Of a stretch of DNA of 64,000 nt, positions 23,822-32,649 are shown in pieces. This stretch comes from Kineosporia sp. NBRC 101731. GTDB lineage: Bacteria > Actinomycetota > Actinomycetes > Actinomycetales > Kineosporiaceae. A program made the translations under genes and the position numbers. Within the stretch, counting starts at the first letter, position 1. Each line of letters begins with the position of its first letter. Location: NCBI RefSeq assembly GCF_030269305.1, contig NZ_BSTC01000001.1:633467-697466 (forward strand), written 5' to 3'. The notes beneath the pieces were generated by a model, which had not been told where the DNA came from, searched no databases, and worked only from the letters and a program-made list of their open reading frames with translations.

Positions 23822-25738
23822 ATGTCCGAGCCCGATGCGTCTGCCGAGTCCACCCCGCCGGCCGAGTCCACCGACCCCACCGAGCCCGCTCGGCCGACCT
23901 CCGTCCTGAGCCGGGCCCGTCGGCATGCCTCCACCGTGCGCCGGTGGACCGTGCGGCAGATGTTCCGCCGTACGGAGCATCCGGTCCGGGCCGCGGCGCG
24001 CTTCACCGCCTCGCTGCTGGCTGCACTGGCGGTGGCCGCCATCGCCGTCTCGGTCTACCCCTACCGGTCCACGGTCGCGAACGTCGACGTGGTGGTGAGC
24101 GGTTCGGTCACCCCGGCCCACCGCGGCATCACCGTCGACTCCAGCCTCGGATCGCTGCAGTTCCGCGATGTCACCGCGGTGCCGGTCGGCCTGCACGTGA
24201 CCCCCCGGATCGACCTGGACGCGGTGCGCGAGGCCACCAACGGGGGCGCTGCCTTCACCGCCGAGTTCCGGTCCCAGCTGGAGGACGAGGTGCCGGCGAT
24301 GCTGCTGCATTTCGTTCTCGCCGCGATCGTCGGCCTGATCGTGGGGGCGCTGATCGGCGACCTGATCGTCGACGGCGCGATCTCGGTGCTGGCGAACAAC
24401 GACCCGGTGCGAGCGGGGTCGCGCCGTCATCGCCTGGCCGCCACCGGCACGCTGGTCGGCACCTCGACCCTGGTGGCGGTGGTGGCCCTGAGCGGGACCA
24501 TCGGGGCCACCTACCGCTCGGACTGGTGGCAGCGGTACGCCGTGACCGGTCTGCTGGCCGACATTGCCGCCACCCCGGACAAACTCGCCGCCCTGGACGC
24601 GCGGGACGCCGGCGCCGCCGACAAGGTGCGCGCGGTGCTGCGCCTGCAGGACGCGCTGACCCAGCCGCCGGCCACCTCCCAGGAGAGCCCGGCCACCGCC
24701 TACAACGTCATGTTCATCTCCGACGTGCACCGCCGGGACATCTACAACTACCTGCAGGAGTACATCGACGCGAACGACGTGAAGCTGCTGGTCAACAACG
24801 GGGACGAGACGCTCGTCGGTAACACCCGGGAGCTGACCGACAGCTACGTCGCCTCGATCCGGCGAATCACCGAGAAGACCCCGATGATCTGGATCAAGGG
24901 CAACCACGACTCGGGCCCGGTCGCCCGGCGGATGGCCGAGATCCCCGGCGTCACGGTGCTCGACCAGGAGGTCGTCACCGCGATGGGCCTGCAGGTGTAC
25001 GGAGTCGGAGACCCGCGCACCTACGGGGCGAGCGGTGACGCGGGCTCCGACAATGTGGACATCGTCACCCGGCTGGAGACCGCGGCGGCCACCACGGCGG
25101 TACAGAACCTGAACCGCGACACGTATTTCGACCTGCTACTGGCCCATGAGCCGGTGATGGCAGATGCCATGGCCGCCACCCTCGGGCAGTCGGTGCGGGC
25201 CACCTCGTCGGGCCACGTGCACCACCAGAACGACACTGACGACCTGCAGCGCAGCGACCGGGGCCACATCCGGCTGGTCGAGGGCACCACCGGCCTGGGC
25301 GGTCTGCTGGCCGATGCCGGTGACCCGATGGAGTTCTCGATCCTCTCGGTGGGCACGAACTGCCAGTACACCCGGATCATCCGCTACCAGCTGGCCGACC
25401 CGGCCCTGCCCGACCAGACCCGGGCCGACTCCTACGGCAACAACTCGGCTTTCGACGTTCACTACTTCGAGCCGCAGGCGATCAAAGACGATCGCACCTG
25501 CTCCGCCGATGCCGGCGTGGGCGACCCGGTCCCGGCCAGCGCCACGAATTTCGCCACCGTGCAGGACTGGTCGACCGCCAAGCTGACCCAGGAGTCGCTG
25601 GCCACACCGGACGAGATCACCCCCGATCCGGTGAGCACGGCCGACGAGGCAGGTGACGCGTCGATCGCCGCCACGGCCGGGGGCACAACGCCGAGCGCGG
25701 CCACCAATCCCAGCCCCAGTGAGTCGGCTTCCCCGTAG
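23822..25738 (+). CDS. Membrane-anchored metallophosphoesterase
   Basis: A 638-residue protein. An acidic/proline N-terminus is followed by a membrane helix (AARFTASLLAALAVAAIAVS) and at least two more (LLHFVLAAIVGLIVGALIG; TLVGTSTLVAVVALSGTIGA). The C-terminal half is a calcineurin-type phosphoesterase with all metal motifs: FISDVH, NNGDET, IKGNHDS, LAHEP and SGHVHH. The catalytic domain probably faces outward. A Ser/Thr/Ala-rich tail ends the protein. Substrates could be nucleotides or phospholipids; the sequence does not decide. Confidence 0.88.
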   Translation: MSEPDASAESTPPAESTDPTEPARPTSVLSRARRHASTVRRWTVRQMFRRTEHPVRAAARFTASLLAALAVAAIAVSVYPYRSTVANVDVVVSGSVTPAHRGITVDSSLGSLQFRDVTAVPVGLHVTPRIDLDAVREATNGGAAFTAEFRSQLEDEVPAMLLHFVLAAIVGLIVGALIGDLIVDGAISVLANNDPVRAGSRRHRLAATGTLVGTSTLVAVVALSGTIGATYRSDWWQRYAVTGLLADIAATPDKLAALDARDAGAADKVRAVLRLQDALTQPPATSQESPATAYNVMFISDVHRRDIYNYLQEYIDANDVKLLVNNGDETLVGNTRELTDSYVASIRRITEKTPMIWIKGNHDSGPVARRMAEIPGVTVLDQEVVTAMGLQVYGVGDPRTYGASGDAGSDNVDIVTRLETAAATTAVQNLNRDTYFDLLLAHEPVMADAMAATLGQSVRATSSGHVHHQNDTDDLQRSDRGHIRLVEGTTGLGGLLADAGDPMEFSILSVGTNCQYTRIIRYQLADPALPDQTRADSYGNNSAFDVHYFEPQAIKDDRTCSADAGVGDPVPASATNFATVQDWSTAKLTQESLATPDEITPDPVSTADEAGDASIAATAGGTTPSAATNPSPSESASP

Positions 25739-25757
25739 GCCTTCGTGAATTGAGGAC

Positions 25758-25786
25758 GCGGGTGGGCGCCGATGGTGCCCACCCGC
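25758..25786 (+). terminator. Hairpin terminator
   Basis: GCGGGTGGGC pairs with GCCCACCCGC, 20 bp after the metallophosphoesterase stop codon and before the GNAT gene. Confidence 0.75.
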
Positions 25787-25816
25787 TGGGGGGCCTCCAT
25801 TTTGTAGTTTGGGCCG

Positions 25817-26305
25817 ATGAAGATCCGCGCTTTCGATGACGCCGACTGGCCGGCCGTGTACGCGATCATCCGGGAGGTGATCGACGGCGGTGAGACCTAT
25901 GCCTACGATCCCGACTGGACCGAGCCGGAGTGCCGCCAGGTGTGGGTCGGGCCCGCACCGTCGATCACCGTGGTGGCGGTCGCCGACGACGGCACGATCC
26001 TCGGCACGGCCCATTCCGGTCCGAACCGACCGGCCCGCGGATCGCACGTCTCCACGGCCAGTTTCATGGTCTCGTCGAAGGCCCGGGGTCAGGGTGTGGG
26101 CCGGGCCCTGGGGCTGTACGTGCTCGACTGGGCCCGATCCGCCGGATACCACGGCATGCAGTTCAACGCCGTGGTCGACACCAACACCGTAGCCGTGAAG
26201 CTCTGGCACTCACTGGGGTTCGAGACCATCGGGATCGTGCCGGAGGCCTTCGACAGCAGAGCTCACGGTCTGGTCGGCCTGCACGTGATGTACCAGAAGT
26301 TCTAG
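25817..26305 (+). CDS. GNAT-family N-acetyltransferase
   Basis: A 162-residue acetyltransferase. MKIRAFDDADWPAVYAIIREV starts the fold, VSSKARGQGVGRALGLYVLDWAR holds the acetyl-CoA loop (RGQGVGRAL), and VVDTNTVAVKLWHSLGFETIG is the C-terminal N-x-x-A-x-x-LW-x-x-LGF block. The substrate is unknown. Its stop overlaps that of the convergent PsiE gene by a few bases. Confidence 0.9.
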   Translation: MKIRAFDDADWPAVYAIIREVIDGGETYAYDPDWTEPECRQVWVGPAPSITVVAVADDGTILGTAHSGPNRPARGSHVSTASFMVSSKARGQGVGRALGLYVLDWARSAGYHGMQFNAVVDTNTVAVKLWHSLGFETIGIVPEAFDSRAHGLVGLHVMYQKF

Positions 26306-27003
26306 GCCCTAGGGCGGGGCCCGGCGTTCTCGCCGGCCTCGTGGGTCTTGCCGTCGCGGTTCTCGTCGCGGGCGTTCTCCGGCACCGGCCCGACACCGGC
26401 CGGCGGCTCGTCGTACTGCTGGTTGCGCTCGCCCTCGACCGGCTCACGTTCCTTCATGCGCAGGAGCAGCACGCTGACGGCCAGCACGATCACCAGCAGC
26501 CCGAGCAGGGCGATCTGCAGGGCGAACGCGGTCGGGTCCTTGGTGCCCTCGGTGGTCGGCTTGCCCTCCAGCACGTTCGCCACCTCGACCGAGAGCAGAA
26601 TGATCTCCTTGATGGAGACGATCATGCCGACGATCAGGAACGGCTCGGCCACGATCTCCCGGCGCGACAGCGTCATCCGCACCGCGAAGATCAGCTCGAC
26701 CAGGATGAAGACCAGCAGCAGGCGGTCGAGCAGCGACAGCACCGCCGTGTCCGCGCCGTCGCCGATCGTCCCGAGCGCGGTGGCGGCGTCGAAGAGCAGC
26801 ACCACCGCCCCGACCACGAGCAGCCCGGCCACACACACGTAGACCGCGTCCTCGGCCAGACGCAGGATGCGCTCACCGATGTTCGCGATCCGGTGGCTCG
26901 AGCCGTCGACGCCGTTCATGGCGCCGTCCATGGCCTTGTCCACCTGCTGCGTGGTGCTGCGGCCGCGCTGTCCGCGCTGTCCTGGCTGTCCTGTGCTGGG
27001 CAT
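26302..27003 (-). CDS. PsiE-family (phosphate-starvation-inducible E) membrane protein
   Basis: A protein of 233 residues from the ATG at 27003. A glycine/glutamine-rich N-terminus precedes four helices (VYVCVAGLLVVGAVVLLF; LLLVFILVELIFAVRMTL; IVGMIVSIKEIILLSVEV; IALLGLLVIVLAVSVLLL), and a charged tail follows. EPFLIVGMIVSIKEIILLS is the PsiE signature. Its function is unknown. It lies 43 bp downstream of a USP gene on the same strand and may be co-transcribed. Confidence 0.82.
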   Translation of the reverse strand: MPSTGQPGQRGQRGRSTTQQVDKAMDGAMNGVDGSSHRIANIGERILRLAEDAVYVCVAGLLVVGAVVLLFDAATALGTIGDGADTAVLSLLDRLLLVFILVELIFAVRMTLSRREIVAEPFLIVGMIVSIKEIILLSVEVANVLEGKPTTEGTKDPTAFALQIALLGLLVIVLAVSVLLLRMKEREPVEGERNQQYDEPPAGVGPVPENARDENRDGKTHEAGENAGPRPRA

Positions 27004-27046
27004 GTCCTGAGTCTCGGCGGTGGAGTCGATCTTCGCTACCCGACAG

Positions 27047-27421
27047 TCACCCCACGGCGCTGACGTGCGGCTTGACGGCCACGACCGGGCACTGGGCATC
27101 GAGGAGAACCTGCTGGGAGATGCTGCCGAGCAGCAGCTTGCCCACGGGGGAGCGGCGGCGCAGCCCCAACACCAGCAGGGTCATGCCCTCCACGTAGGAG
27201 GCGTCGATGAGCTCGGCGGCCATCCCCGCGTCCGAGGCGTTCCGGGTGGTCACGGTGACCCCGGACGCCTCGGCCGCCTTCGCGTCCTGGTCGCGCGCCG
27301 GCGCATCGCCCGGATCACTGATGACCAGCAGGTCGGTCTGGTGGTGCAGGGCCTCGTCCACGCCGTGCCGCAGCGCGGCGCGTCCCTCGGCGGTGGGCCA
27401 GTACCCGACGACGATGCTCAT
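27047..27421 (-). CDS. Universal stress protein, single domain
   Basis: A 124-residue Usp fold: MSIVVGYWPTAEGRAALRHGVDEA at the N-terminus, then LLVLGLRRRSPVGKLLLGSISQQVLLDAQCPVVAVKP, where G-rich GSISQQ is the ATP-loop end. It lies 24 bp after a D-2-hydroxyacid dehydrogenase gene and 43 bp before psiE-like on the same strand, so read-through from the sugar-acid operon is possible. Confidence 0.88.
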   Translation of the reverse strand: MSIVVGYWPTAEGRAALRHGVDEALHHQTDLLVISDPGDAPARDQDAKAAEASGVTVTTRNASDAGMAAELIDASYVEGMTLLVLGLRRRSPVGKLLLGSISQQVLLDAQCPVVAVKPHVSAVG

Positions 27422-27445
27422 CGACGATCTCCCTCTCGGTAGCTC

Positions 27446-28378
27446 TCAATAGACGGGATTCAGCACGGTTCCGGAGTGCAGGAAGCTGTCGAGGTTGGCG
27501 AGGGTGAGGTCTTCCATGGCGCCGCGGGTCTCGACCGTGCCGCTGCCCAGGTGCGGCAGCAGCACCACGTTGTCGAGAGCGAACAGGGCCGACGGCACCT
27601 TCGGCTCGTGCTCGAAGACGTCGAGCCCGGCCCCGGCCAGCTTCCCCTCCCGCAACAGCTCGACCAGGGTCTCCTCGTCGACCACGCTGCCCCGGGCGAT
27701 GTTGACCAGGTATCCCTGGGGGCCCAGCGCGGTCAGTACCTCGCGGCTGACCAGACCGGCCGTGCTCTGGCCACCGGCCGCCGCCACCACCAGAACGTCT
27801 ACCTCGCGGGCCATCTCGACCAGGTCGGCGCGGTAGGCGTACGGACTGCCCTCCACCGGGCGACGGTTGTGGTAGCTGATCGTGCAGCCGAAAGCGGTCA
27901 GCCGGTGGGCGATCGCGCTGCCGATGCGGCCCAGCCCGAGAATGCCGACCCGGCGGTTGCTGGCCTGGTGGGTGAGCGGGAAGTTGCCCTCGGCGGGCCA
28001 GCTCCCGGCCCGCACGAACCGGTCGGCGGCGGAGAATCCCCGCATCACGTCCAGGAACAGACCCACGGCGGTGTCGGCCACGCAGTCGGTGAGTACGTCG
28101 GGCGTGTTGCTGACCAGAATGCCCCGCTCCCGGGCGGCGTCGACGTCAGTGGTGTCGTACCCGACGCCGAAGTTCACGATCGCGCCCAGGTGCGGCAGCT
28201 TCGCCATCAGGTCGGCCGACACCCCGAACCGGCCGGAGGTGACGATCGCCGTGACGGCCTCACCGTGCTCGGCCAGGAAGCCGTCGCGGTCGTGGTCGGG
28301 TAGCGGGATCGCCCGGTGACGGCGCTCCAGGGTCTGGGCCAGTGACGGCTTGAGCGTTCCGACCTGCAACACGGTCAT
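27446..28378 (-). CDS. D-isomer-specific 2-hydroxyacid dehydrogenase (copy 1)
   Basis: A 310-residue enzyme. VGILGLGRIGSAIAHRL at about 148-164 is the NAD(P) loop, NIARGSVVDEETLVELLREGKLAGAGLDVFEHEP carries the Arg and Glu of the active site, and VVLLPHLGSGT has the catalytic His. It reduces a 2-oxoacid or oxidises the D-hydroxyacid; GhrB-like glyoxylate/hydroxypyruvate reductases are near relatives. It lies 19 bp after a glucarate-dehydratase-like gene. The same gene order recurs at 38175-40387, so it probably handles an intermediate or side product of the sugar-acid pathway. Confidence 0.9.
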   Translation of the reverse strand: MTVLQVGTLKPSLAQTLERRHRAIPLPDHDRDGFLAEHGEAVTAIVTSGRFGVSADLMAKLPHLGAIVNFGVGYDTTDVDAARERGILVSNTPDVLTDCVADTAVGLFLDVMRGFSAADRFVRAGSWPAEGNFPLTHQASNRRVGILGLGRIGSAIAHRLTAFGCTISYHNRRPVEGSPYAYRADLVEMAREVDVLVVAAAGGQSTAGLVSREVLTALGPQGYLVNIARGSVVDEETLVELLREGKLAGAGLDVFEHEPKVPSALFALDNVVLLPHLGSGTVETRGAMEDLTLANLDSFLHSGTVLNPVY

Positions 28379-28397
28379 TCTGAAACTCCTGATCGGG

Positions 28398-29765
28398 TCA
28401 ACGGTCCAGCGCCGGTCGCTTCGGATCGAACGACCAGCCCGGGATCAGATACTGCATCGCCATCGTGTCGTCGCGCGCGCCGAGGCAGCCCCGCCGGTAC
28501 AGCTCGTGGGCCTCCGCCAGCCGGTCCTCGTCCAGCTCCAGACCCAGTCCGGGTGCGGCGGGGACCTTGATCAGGCCGTTCTCGATCACCGGCGGCTGCC
28601 GGGTGAGACGCTGACCGTCCTGCCAGATCCAGTGCGTGTCGAGTGCAGTGATCTCACCGGGTGCCGCCGCCCCGACCTGGGTGAACATGGCCAGCGAGAT
28701 GTCGAAGTGGTTGTTCGAGTGGGAGCCCCAGGTCAGCCCCCAGGCCTCGCACAGCTGGGCCACCCGCACCGAGCCGGCCATGGTCCAGAAGTGTGGATCG
28801 GCCAGCGGGATGTCGACGGCACCAGCGCTGATCGCGTGGCCGAGCTGGCGCCAGTCGGTGGCGATCATGTTCGTGGCGGTGGGAAGACCCGTGGCCCGGC
28901 GGAACTCGGCCATCACTTCGCGTCCGGAGTACTCCGCCTCGGCCCCGCACGGATCCTCGGCGTAGGCGATCACCCCGCGCATCCGGCGGCAGTACTCGAT
29001 CGCGTCGCGCAGCGGCCAGGCCCCGTTCGGGTCGAGCGTGATGCGGGCGTCGGGAAACCGCTCGTGCAGGGCGATGACGGCGTCGACCTCGTCCGGTCCC
29101 GGCAGCACGCCGCCCTTGAGCTTGAAGTCGGTGAAGCCGTAACGCTGCTGGGCGGCCTCGGCCAGGGCCACCACGGCCTCGGGGGTCAGGGCCTCCCGGT
29201 CGCGCAGCCGTTCCCAGTCGTCACCCCGGTCCGCCTTCCGGTACGGCAGATCGGTCTTGTCGCTGTCGCCGACGAAGAACAGGTACCCGAGCATGCGCAC
29301 GGTGTCGCGCTGCTGTCCCTCACCGAGCAGGTCGGCCACCGGCACCCCGAGGTGCTGGCCGAACAGGTCGAGCATCGCCGACTCCAGGGCCGTCAGCACG
29401 TGCACGGTGGTGCGCAGGTCGAACGTCTGCAGGCCCCGGCCGCCGGAGTCCCGGTCGGCGAACGCCGCGCGCACCTGCCGCAGCACCGCGTGGTACCGGC
29501 TGATCGGTTGCCCGACCACGAACGGGGCGCTGTCGGTGAGCGTGGCCCGGATCGCCTCACCACCCGGTACCTCCCCGAGCCCGGTGTTACCCGCCGAGTC
29601 GGTCAGGATCACCACGTTGCGCGTGAAATACGGCCCGTGCGCACCACTCAGGTTCAGCAACATACTGTCCCGCCCGGCCACCGGCACCACCCGAAGCCCG
29701 GTGACGACGGGAACCCCGGTGGCGGAACCCTTCCCGGAATGCCGGACGCCCTCGTCCTCACTCAT
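28398..29765 (-). CDS. gudD: Glucarate dehydratase-family enolase-superfamily enzyme (copy 1)
   Basis: A 455-residue protein with full glucarate-dehydratase architecture. The N-terminal cap has [25 protein letters not shown] supplies the KxK base pair, LDPNGAW and EDPCG the metal ligands with ATNM further on, and HSNNHFDIS the His of the His-Asp dyad. It dehydrates D-glucarate (and/or L-idarate) to 5-dehydro-4-deoxyglucarate. It is the first gene of an operon with a 2-hydroxyacid dehydrogenase. The next pathway enzymes lie just upstream on the same strand. Enzymes of this type can be non-functional paralogues, so specificity is inferred. Confidence 0.88.
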   Translation of the reverse strand: MSEDEGVRHSGKGSATGVPVVTGLRVVPVAGRDSMLLNLSGAHGPYFTRNVVILTDSAGNTGLGEVPGGEAIRATLTDSAPFVVGQPISRYHAVLRQVRAAFADRDSGGRGLQTFDLRTTVHVLTALESAMLDLFGQHLGVPVADLLGEGQQRDTVRMLGYLFFVGDSDKTDLPYRKADRGDDWERLRDREALTPEAVVALAEAAQQRYGFTDFKLKGGVLPGPDEVDAVIALHERFPDARITLDPNGAWPLRDAIEYCRRMRGVIAYAEDPCGAEAEYSGREVMAEFRRATGLPTATNMIATDWRQLGHAISAGAVDIPLADPHFWTMAGSVRVAQLCEAWGLTWGSHSNNHFDISLAMFTQVGAAAPGEITALDTHWIWQDGQRLTRQPPVIENGLIKVPAAPGLGLELDEDRLAEAHELYRRGCLGARDDTMAMQYLIPGWSFDPKRPALDR

Positions 29766-29830
29766 CTCAACCCTTTTCGCCGATGCCAGAATCCGTCGAT
29801 ACGCCGATACCGCGCCCCTGCACTTCGTCC

Positions 29831-29934
29831 GTGATCATGCAAATCCCCCAGTCTTCGGCCGGGAGGTGCCCCCCGGAGTTCTAGAACTCTCTCGGCCACA
29901 GTTCTAGAACGCTGGGGAGGTTTTGCATGATCAC
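29831..29934. repeat. Palindromic intergenic element, copy F
   Basis: It has the same outer arms (GTGATCATGCAAA / TTTGCATGATCAC), paired AGTTCTAGAAC blocks and a TCTTCGGCCGGGAGG segment as copy A. It lies 16 bp after the stop of the aldehyde dehydrogenase gene and 65 bp upstream of gudD copy 1. Confidence 0.9.
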
Positions 29935-29950
29935 GGCAAGGGGGTGTTCT

Positions 29951-31543
29951 TCAGTCGCGGCCGTACGTGCCGTCCAGCTGGCGGAAGATGCCCAGCTCGT
30001 TGGCGTCGTCCAGGCCCGCCGGGCGCAGGGGTTCCGGGAGGTCCTGGTAGGCCACCGGCCGCAGGAACCGCTCGATCGCCAGCGTGCCGACCGAGGTGCT
30101 GCGCCCGTCGGACGTGCTCGGGTAGGGGCCGCCGTGCACCATGGCCTGACCCACGTCCACACCCGTCGGCCAGCCGTTGAAGATGATCCGGCCGACCTTG
30201 AGCTCGAGCTCGGGCAGCAGTTGCCCGGCCAGGTGCAGGTCGGTCGCGCGCGCATGGATCGTGGCGGTGAGCTGTCCCTCCAGCGCCTCCACGATCAACG
30301 GGAGCTCAGATGCGTCCCCCATTCTGACCACCAGGGAAGCCGCCCCGAAAACTTCTTCGTGCAGGGACTTGTCGGCCAGGAAGGCCGAACCCGTGGTGGT
30401 GAAGAGATGGGTGACGCCCGCGGCGTCGATGTTCTCGTCGGGGGTGCCGGCGGCGACCTGCCGCACCGCGGGATGGGCGGCGTAGCGCTGCACGCCCTCC
30501 GAGAAGGCCGAGCAGATGCCGCGACTCAGCATCGGGGCCGCCGGTGCAGTGCTGACCGCAGCCGCGGCTGACTCCAGAAAGGTCTCCAGGGCCGGGGAAT
30601 CGAACGCGAACACCAGACCGGGGTTGGTGCACAGCTGCCCGGTGCCGGTGGTCAGCGAGGTGACGAAGGCGGCGCCGAGCGCACCCGGATCGTCGGAGAG
30701 GGCACCCGGCAGAAGGAAGACCGGGTTGACGCTCGACATCTCCGCGTAGACGGGAATGGGCACCGGACGTGCCGCGGCGGTGGCGGCGAGGGCGAGGCCC
30801 CCGCCGCGGGAACCGGTGAAACCGACCGCCCGGATGCGAGGATCGGCCACCAGCGCGGTGCCCAGTTCCGGTCCGCTCCCGTAGAGGAGGGAGAAGACGC
30901 CCTCCGGCAGACCGGACTCGGCGACGGCGGCCCGGATGGCCCGGCCGACGATCTCCGAAGTGCCCGGGTGTGAGCTGTGAGCCTTGACGATGACCGGGCA
31001 GCCGGCGGCCAGGGCGGACGCGGTGTCGCCACCGGCCACCGAGAACGCCAGCGGGAAGTTCGAGGCCCCGAAGACGGCGACCGGGCCCAGCGGGATCTTG
31101 CGTTGACGCAGATCTGGACGGGGCAGCGGTTTGCGGTCGGGCAGCGGCGGCTCGATCCGGGCTCCGATCCAGCTGCCCTCCCGCAGGACCCGGCCGAACA
31201 ACCGCAACTGGTTGACGGTGCGCGCCAGCTCGCCCCGCACCCGGGGTTCGGCGATGCCGGTCTCGGTGACCACCCGCGTCACCAGTTCCCCGGCCACGGC
31301 CTCGAGATTCGCCGCCATGCGATCGAGGAAGGCGGCCCGGGGCCCGCCGTCGGTCTGGCGGTAGGTACGGAAGGCGTCCCAGGCGAGCCCGGCCGCCTGC
31401 TCGACCTGAGCCTGGTCACCGAGACCGTAGACCGGCTTGAGATCTTCACCCGTGCGCGGGTCGCGGCCGGTGAAGGTGCCGGAGCTGCCGAAGACGCTCG
31501 AGGCGCCGATCAGCATCTCGCCGGTGAGTTCCACGGGGGACAT
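29951..31543 (-). CDS. 2,5-dioxovalerate (alpha-ketoglutarate semialdehyde) dehydrogenase-like aldehyde dehydrogenase
   Basis: A protein of 530 residues from the ATG at 31543. FGASNFPLAFSVAGGDTASALAAG and KAHSSHPGTSE are cofactor segments of the KGSADH group, GFTGSRGGGLAL the NADP loop, and GTGQLCTNPGLV holds the catalytic Cys. It oxidises alpha-ketoglutarate semialdehyde to 2-oxoglutarate, the final step of glucarate/galactarate breakdown. Its ATG is one base after the stop of the 5-dehydro-4-deoxyglucarate dehydratase gene, which makes the preceding product. A longer open frame upstream overlaps that gene and was not used. Confidence 0.9.
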   Translation of the reverse strand: MSPVELTGEMLIGASSVFGSSGTFTGRDPRTGEDLKPVYGLGDQAQVEQAAGLAWDAFRTYRQTDGGPRAAFLDRMAANLEAVAGELVTRVVTETGIAEPRVRGELARTVNQLRLFGRVLREGSWIGARIEPPLPDRKPLPRPDLRQRKIPLGPVAVFGASNFPLAFSVAGGDTASALAAGCPVIVKAHSSHPGTSEIVGRAIRAAVAESGLPEGVFSLLYGSGPELGTALVADPRIRAVGFTGSRGGGLALAATAAARPVPIPVYAEMSSVNPVFLLPGALSDDPGALGAAFVTSLTTGTGQLCTNPGLVFAFDSPALETFLESAAAAVSTAPAAPMLSRGICSAFSEGVQRYAAHPAVRQVAAGTPDENIDAAGVTHLFTTTGSAFLADKSLHEEVFGAASLVVRMGDASELPLIVEALEGQLTATIHARATDLHLAGQLLPELELKVGRIIFNGWPTGVDVGQAMVHGGPYPSTSDGRSTSVGTLAIERFLRPVAYQDLPEPLRPAGLDDANELGIFRQLDGTYGRD

Positions 31544-31544
31544 C

Positions 31545-32456
31545 TCAGACCACCTTCTTGACCAGGTCGGTGAGGTCGGACAGTTCCTCGGCGGTGAGGT
31601 CGACCAACGGCGGACGAACCGAGCCGGCCGGGCGGCCGACGGCCTGCAGACCCGCCTTGACGATGGAAACCGCGTAACCCGCCTGGCGATTGCGGATCTC
31701 CAGGTAGGGGAAGACGAACTCGCGCAGTCGGCGGTACACGTCGTCGCGGTCGCGGGCCCGCACGGAGCGGTAGAACTCTCCCGCCCACTGCGGTGCGAAG
31801 TTGTAGATGGCCGAGGAGTACGTGGTGGCGCCCAGTTCGAGGTAGGGCAGCGCGTAGGTCTCGGCCGTGGGCAGCCCACCGACGTAGACCAGCCGTTCGC
31901 CGTGGGTGGCGTAGAGGTTGGCCATCAGGTCGATGTCGCCGATGCCGTCCTTGAAACCGATGAAGTTGGGGAACTGCGCGACCAGCCGGGTCACCGTGCT
32001 CGCGACGAACTTGGCGTTGGCGCGGTGGTAGACCACGACACCGAGGTCGGTCGCCGAGCAGACCCGGGCCACGTGCTGGTACAGCCCCTCCTGCGTCATC
32101 TCGGTCAGATAGGGCGGCAGCAGGAAGATGCCGTCGGCGCCGGAGCGGTCGGCCGCCTGCACCATCTCGACGGCGATGCCCGTGCCGTAGCCGGCGGGCC
32201 CGACCACCGGCACCTCGGTCACCTCCTCGGTGCTGATCTTCACCACCCGCTCGACCTCGGCCGGGGTGAGCGCGAAGAACTCACCCGTGCCGCCCGCCGC
32301 GAACAGACCCGTGGCGTCGTACTCCCGCAGGTAGCGCAGGTGTTCCCGCAGTCCCTTCTCGTCCAGGGCCAGGTCGGCGTCGGTGTGCGTGACCGGGAAC
32401 GACAGCAGGCCCGACCCGAGGGCATCACGCAGTTCGGTGGGCGAATAACGAGACAT
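31545..32456 (-). CDS. 5-dehydro-4-deoxyglucarate dehydratase
   Basis: A 303-residue DHDPS/NAL-superfamily barrel starting [40 protein letters not shown] is the substrate loop, [11 protein letters not shown] the Tyr region, and [10 protein letters not shown] carries the Schiff-base Lys. The family converts 5-dehydro-4-deoxy-D-glucarate to alpha-ketoglutarate semialdehyde, water and CO2. I used the ATG at 32456 because upstream codons lie in the promoter region. It is the first gene of a two-gene operon with the semialdehyde dehydrogenase, and is divergent from the importer operon. Confidence 0.92.
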   Translation of the reverse strand: MSRYSPTELRDALGSGLLSFPVTHTDADLALDEKGLREHLRYLREYDATGLFAAGGTGEFFALTPAEVERVVKISTEEVTEVPVVGPAGYGTGIAVEMVQAADRSGADGIFLLPPYLTEMTQEGLYQHVARVCSATDLGVVVYHRANAKFVASTVTRLVAQFPNFIGFKDGIGDIDLMANLYATHGERLVYVGGLPTAETYALPYLELGATTYSSAIYNFAPQWAGEFYRSVRARDRDDVYRRLREFVFPYLEIRNRQAGYAVSIVKAGLQAVGRPAGSVRPPLVDLTAEELSDLTDLVKKVV

Positions 32457-32616
32457 CGACGGCTCCAGAAAGTCGTGGGTTCCGTCCACGCTAGGCAGCC
32501 TTCTCGATACCTGTCCAAGCCTCGTTCGGCATGGATCGATACCCGAAGGGCATCGCCGCTCAGTGGTTGACGTCACAAAGGAGCGCACCTACGGTACGTC
32601 TACGAATCCAGATCGT

Positions 32617-32632
32617 GTTCACATCCGTGGAC
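32617..32632. promoter_or_regulatory. IclR-type operator, site 1 (importer/dehydratase divergent promoter)
   Basis: GTTCACATCCGTGGAC lies 18 bp upstream of the binding-protein start codon. The same 16-bp pattern (GTYCACATNCGTGGAC) occurs in front of gudD copy 2 and iclR. A looser inverted repeat, CGTGG/CCACG, lies at 32474-32490 near the dehydratase start. Confidence 0.75.
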
Positions 32633-32649
32633 GGCTGGGAAGGAACTCA

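Noticed and set aside
22715-24907. 730-residue minus-strand open frame
   Set aside because: Antisense to the USP and metallophosphoesterase genes; composition is the His/Arg/Gly-rich type of high-GC shadow frames.
31544-31879. N-terminal extension of the aldehyde dehydrogenase frame
   Set aside because: Overlaps the dehydratase gene out of frame; the ATG at 31543 follows that gene's stop by one base.
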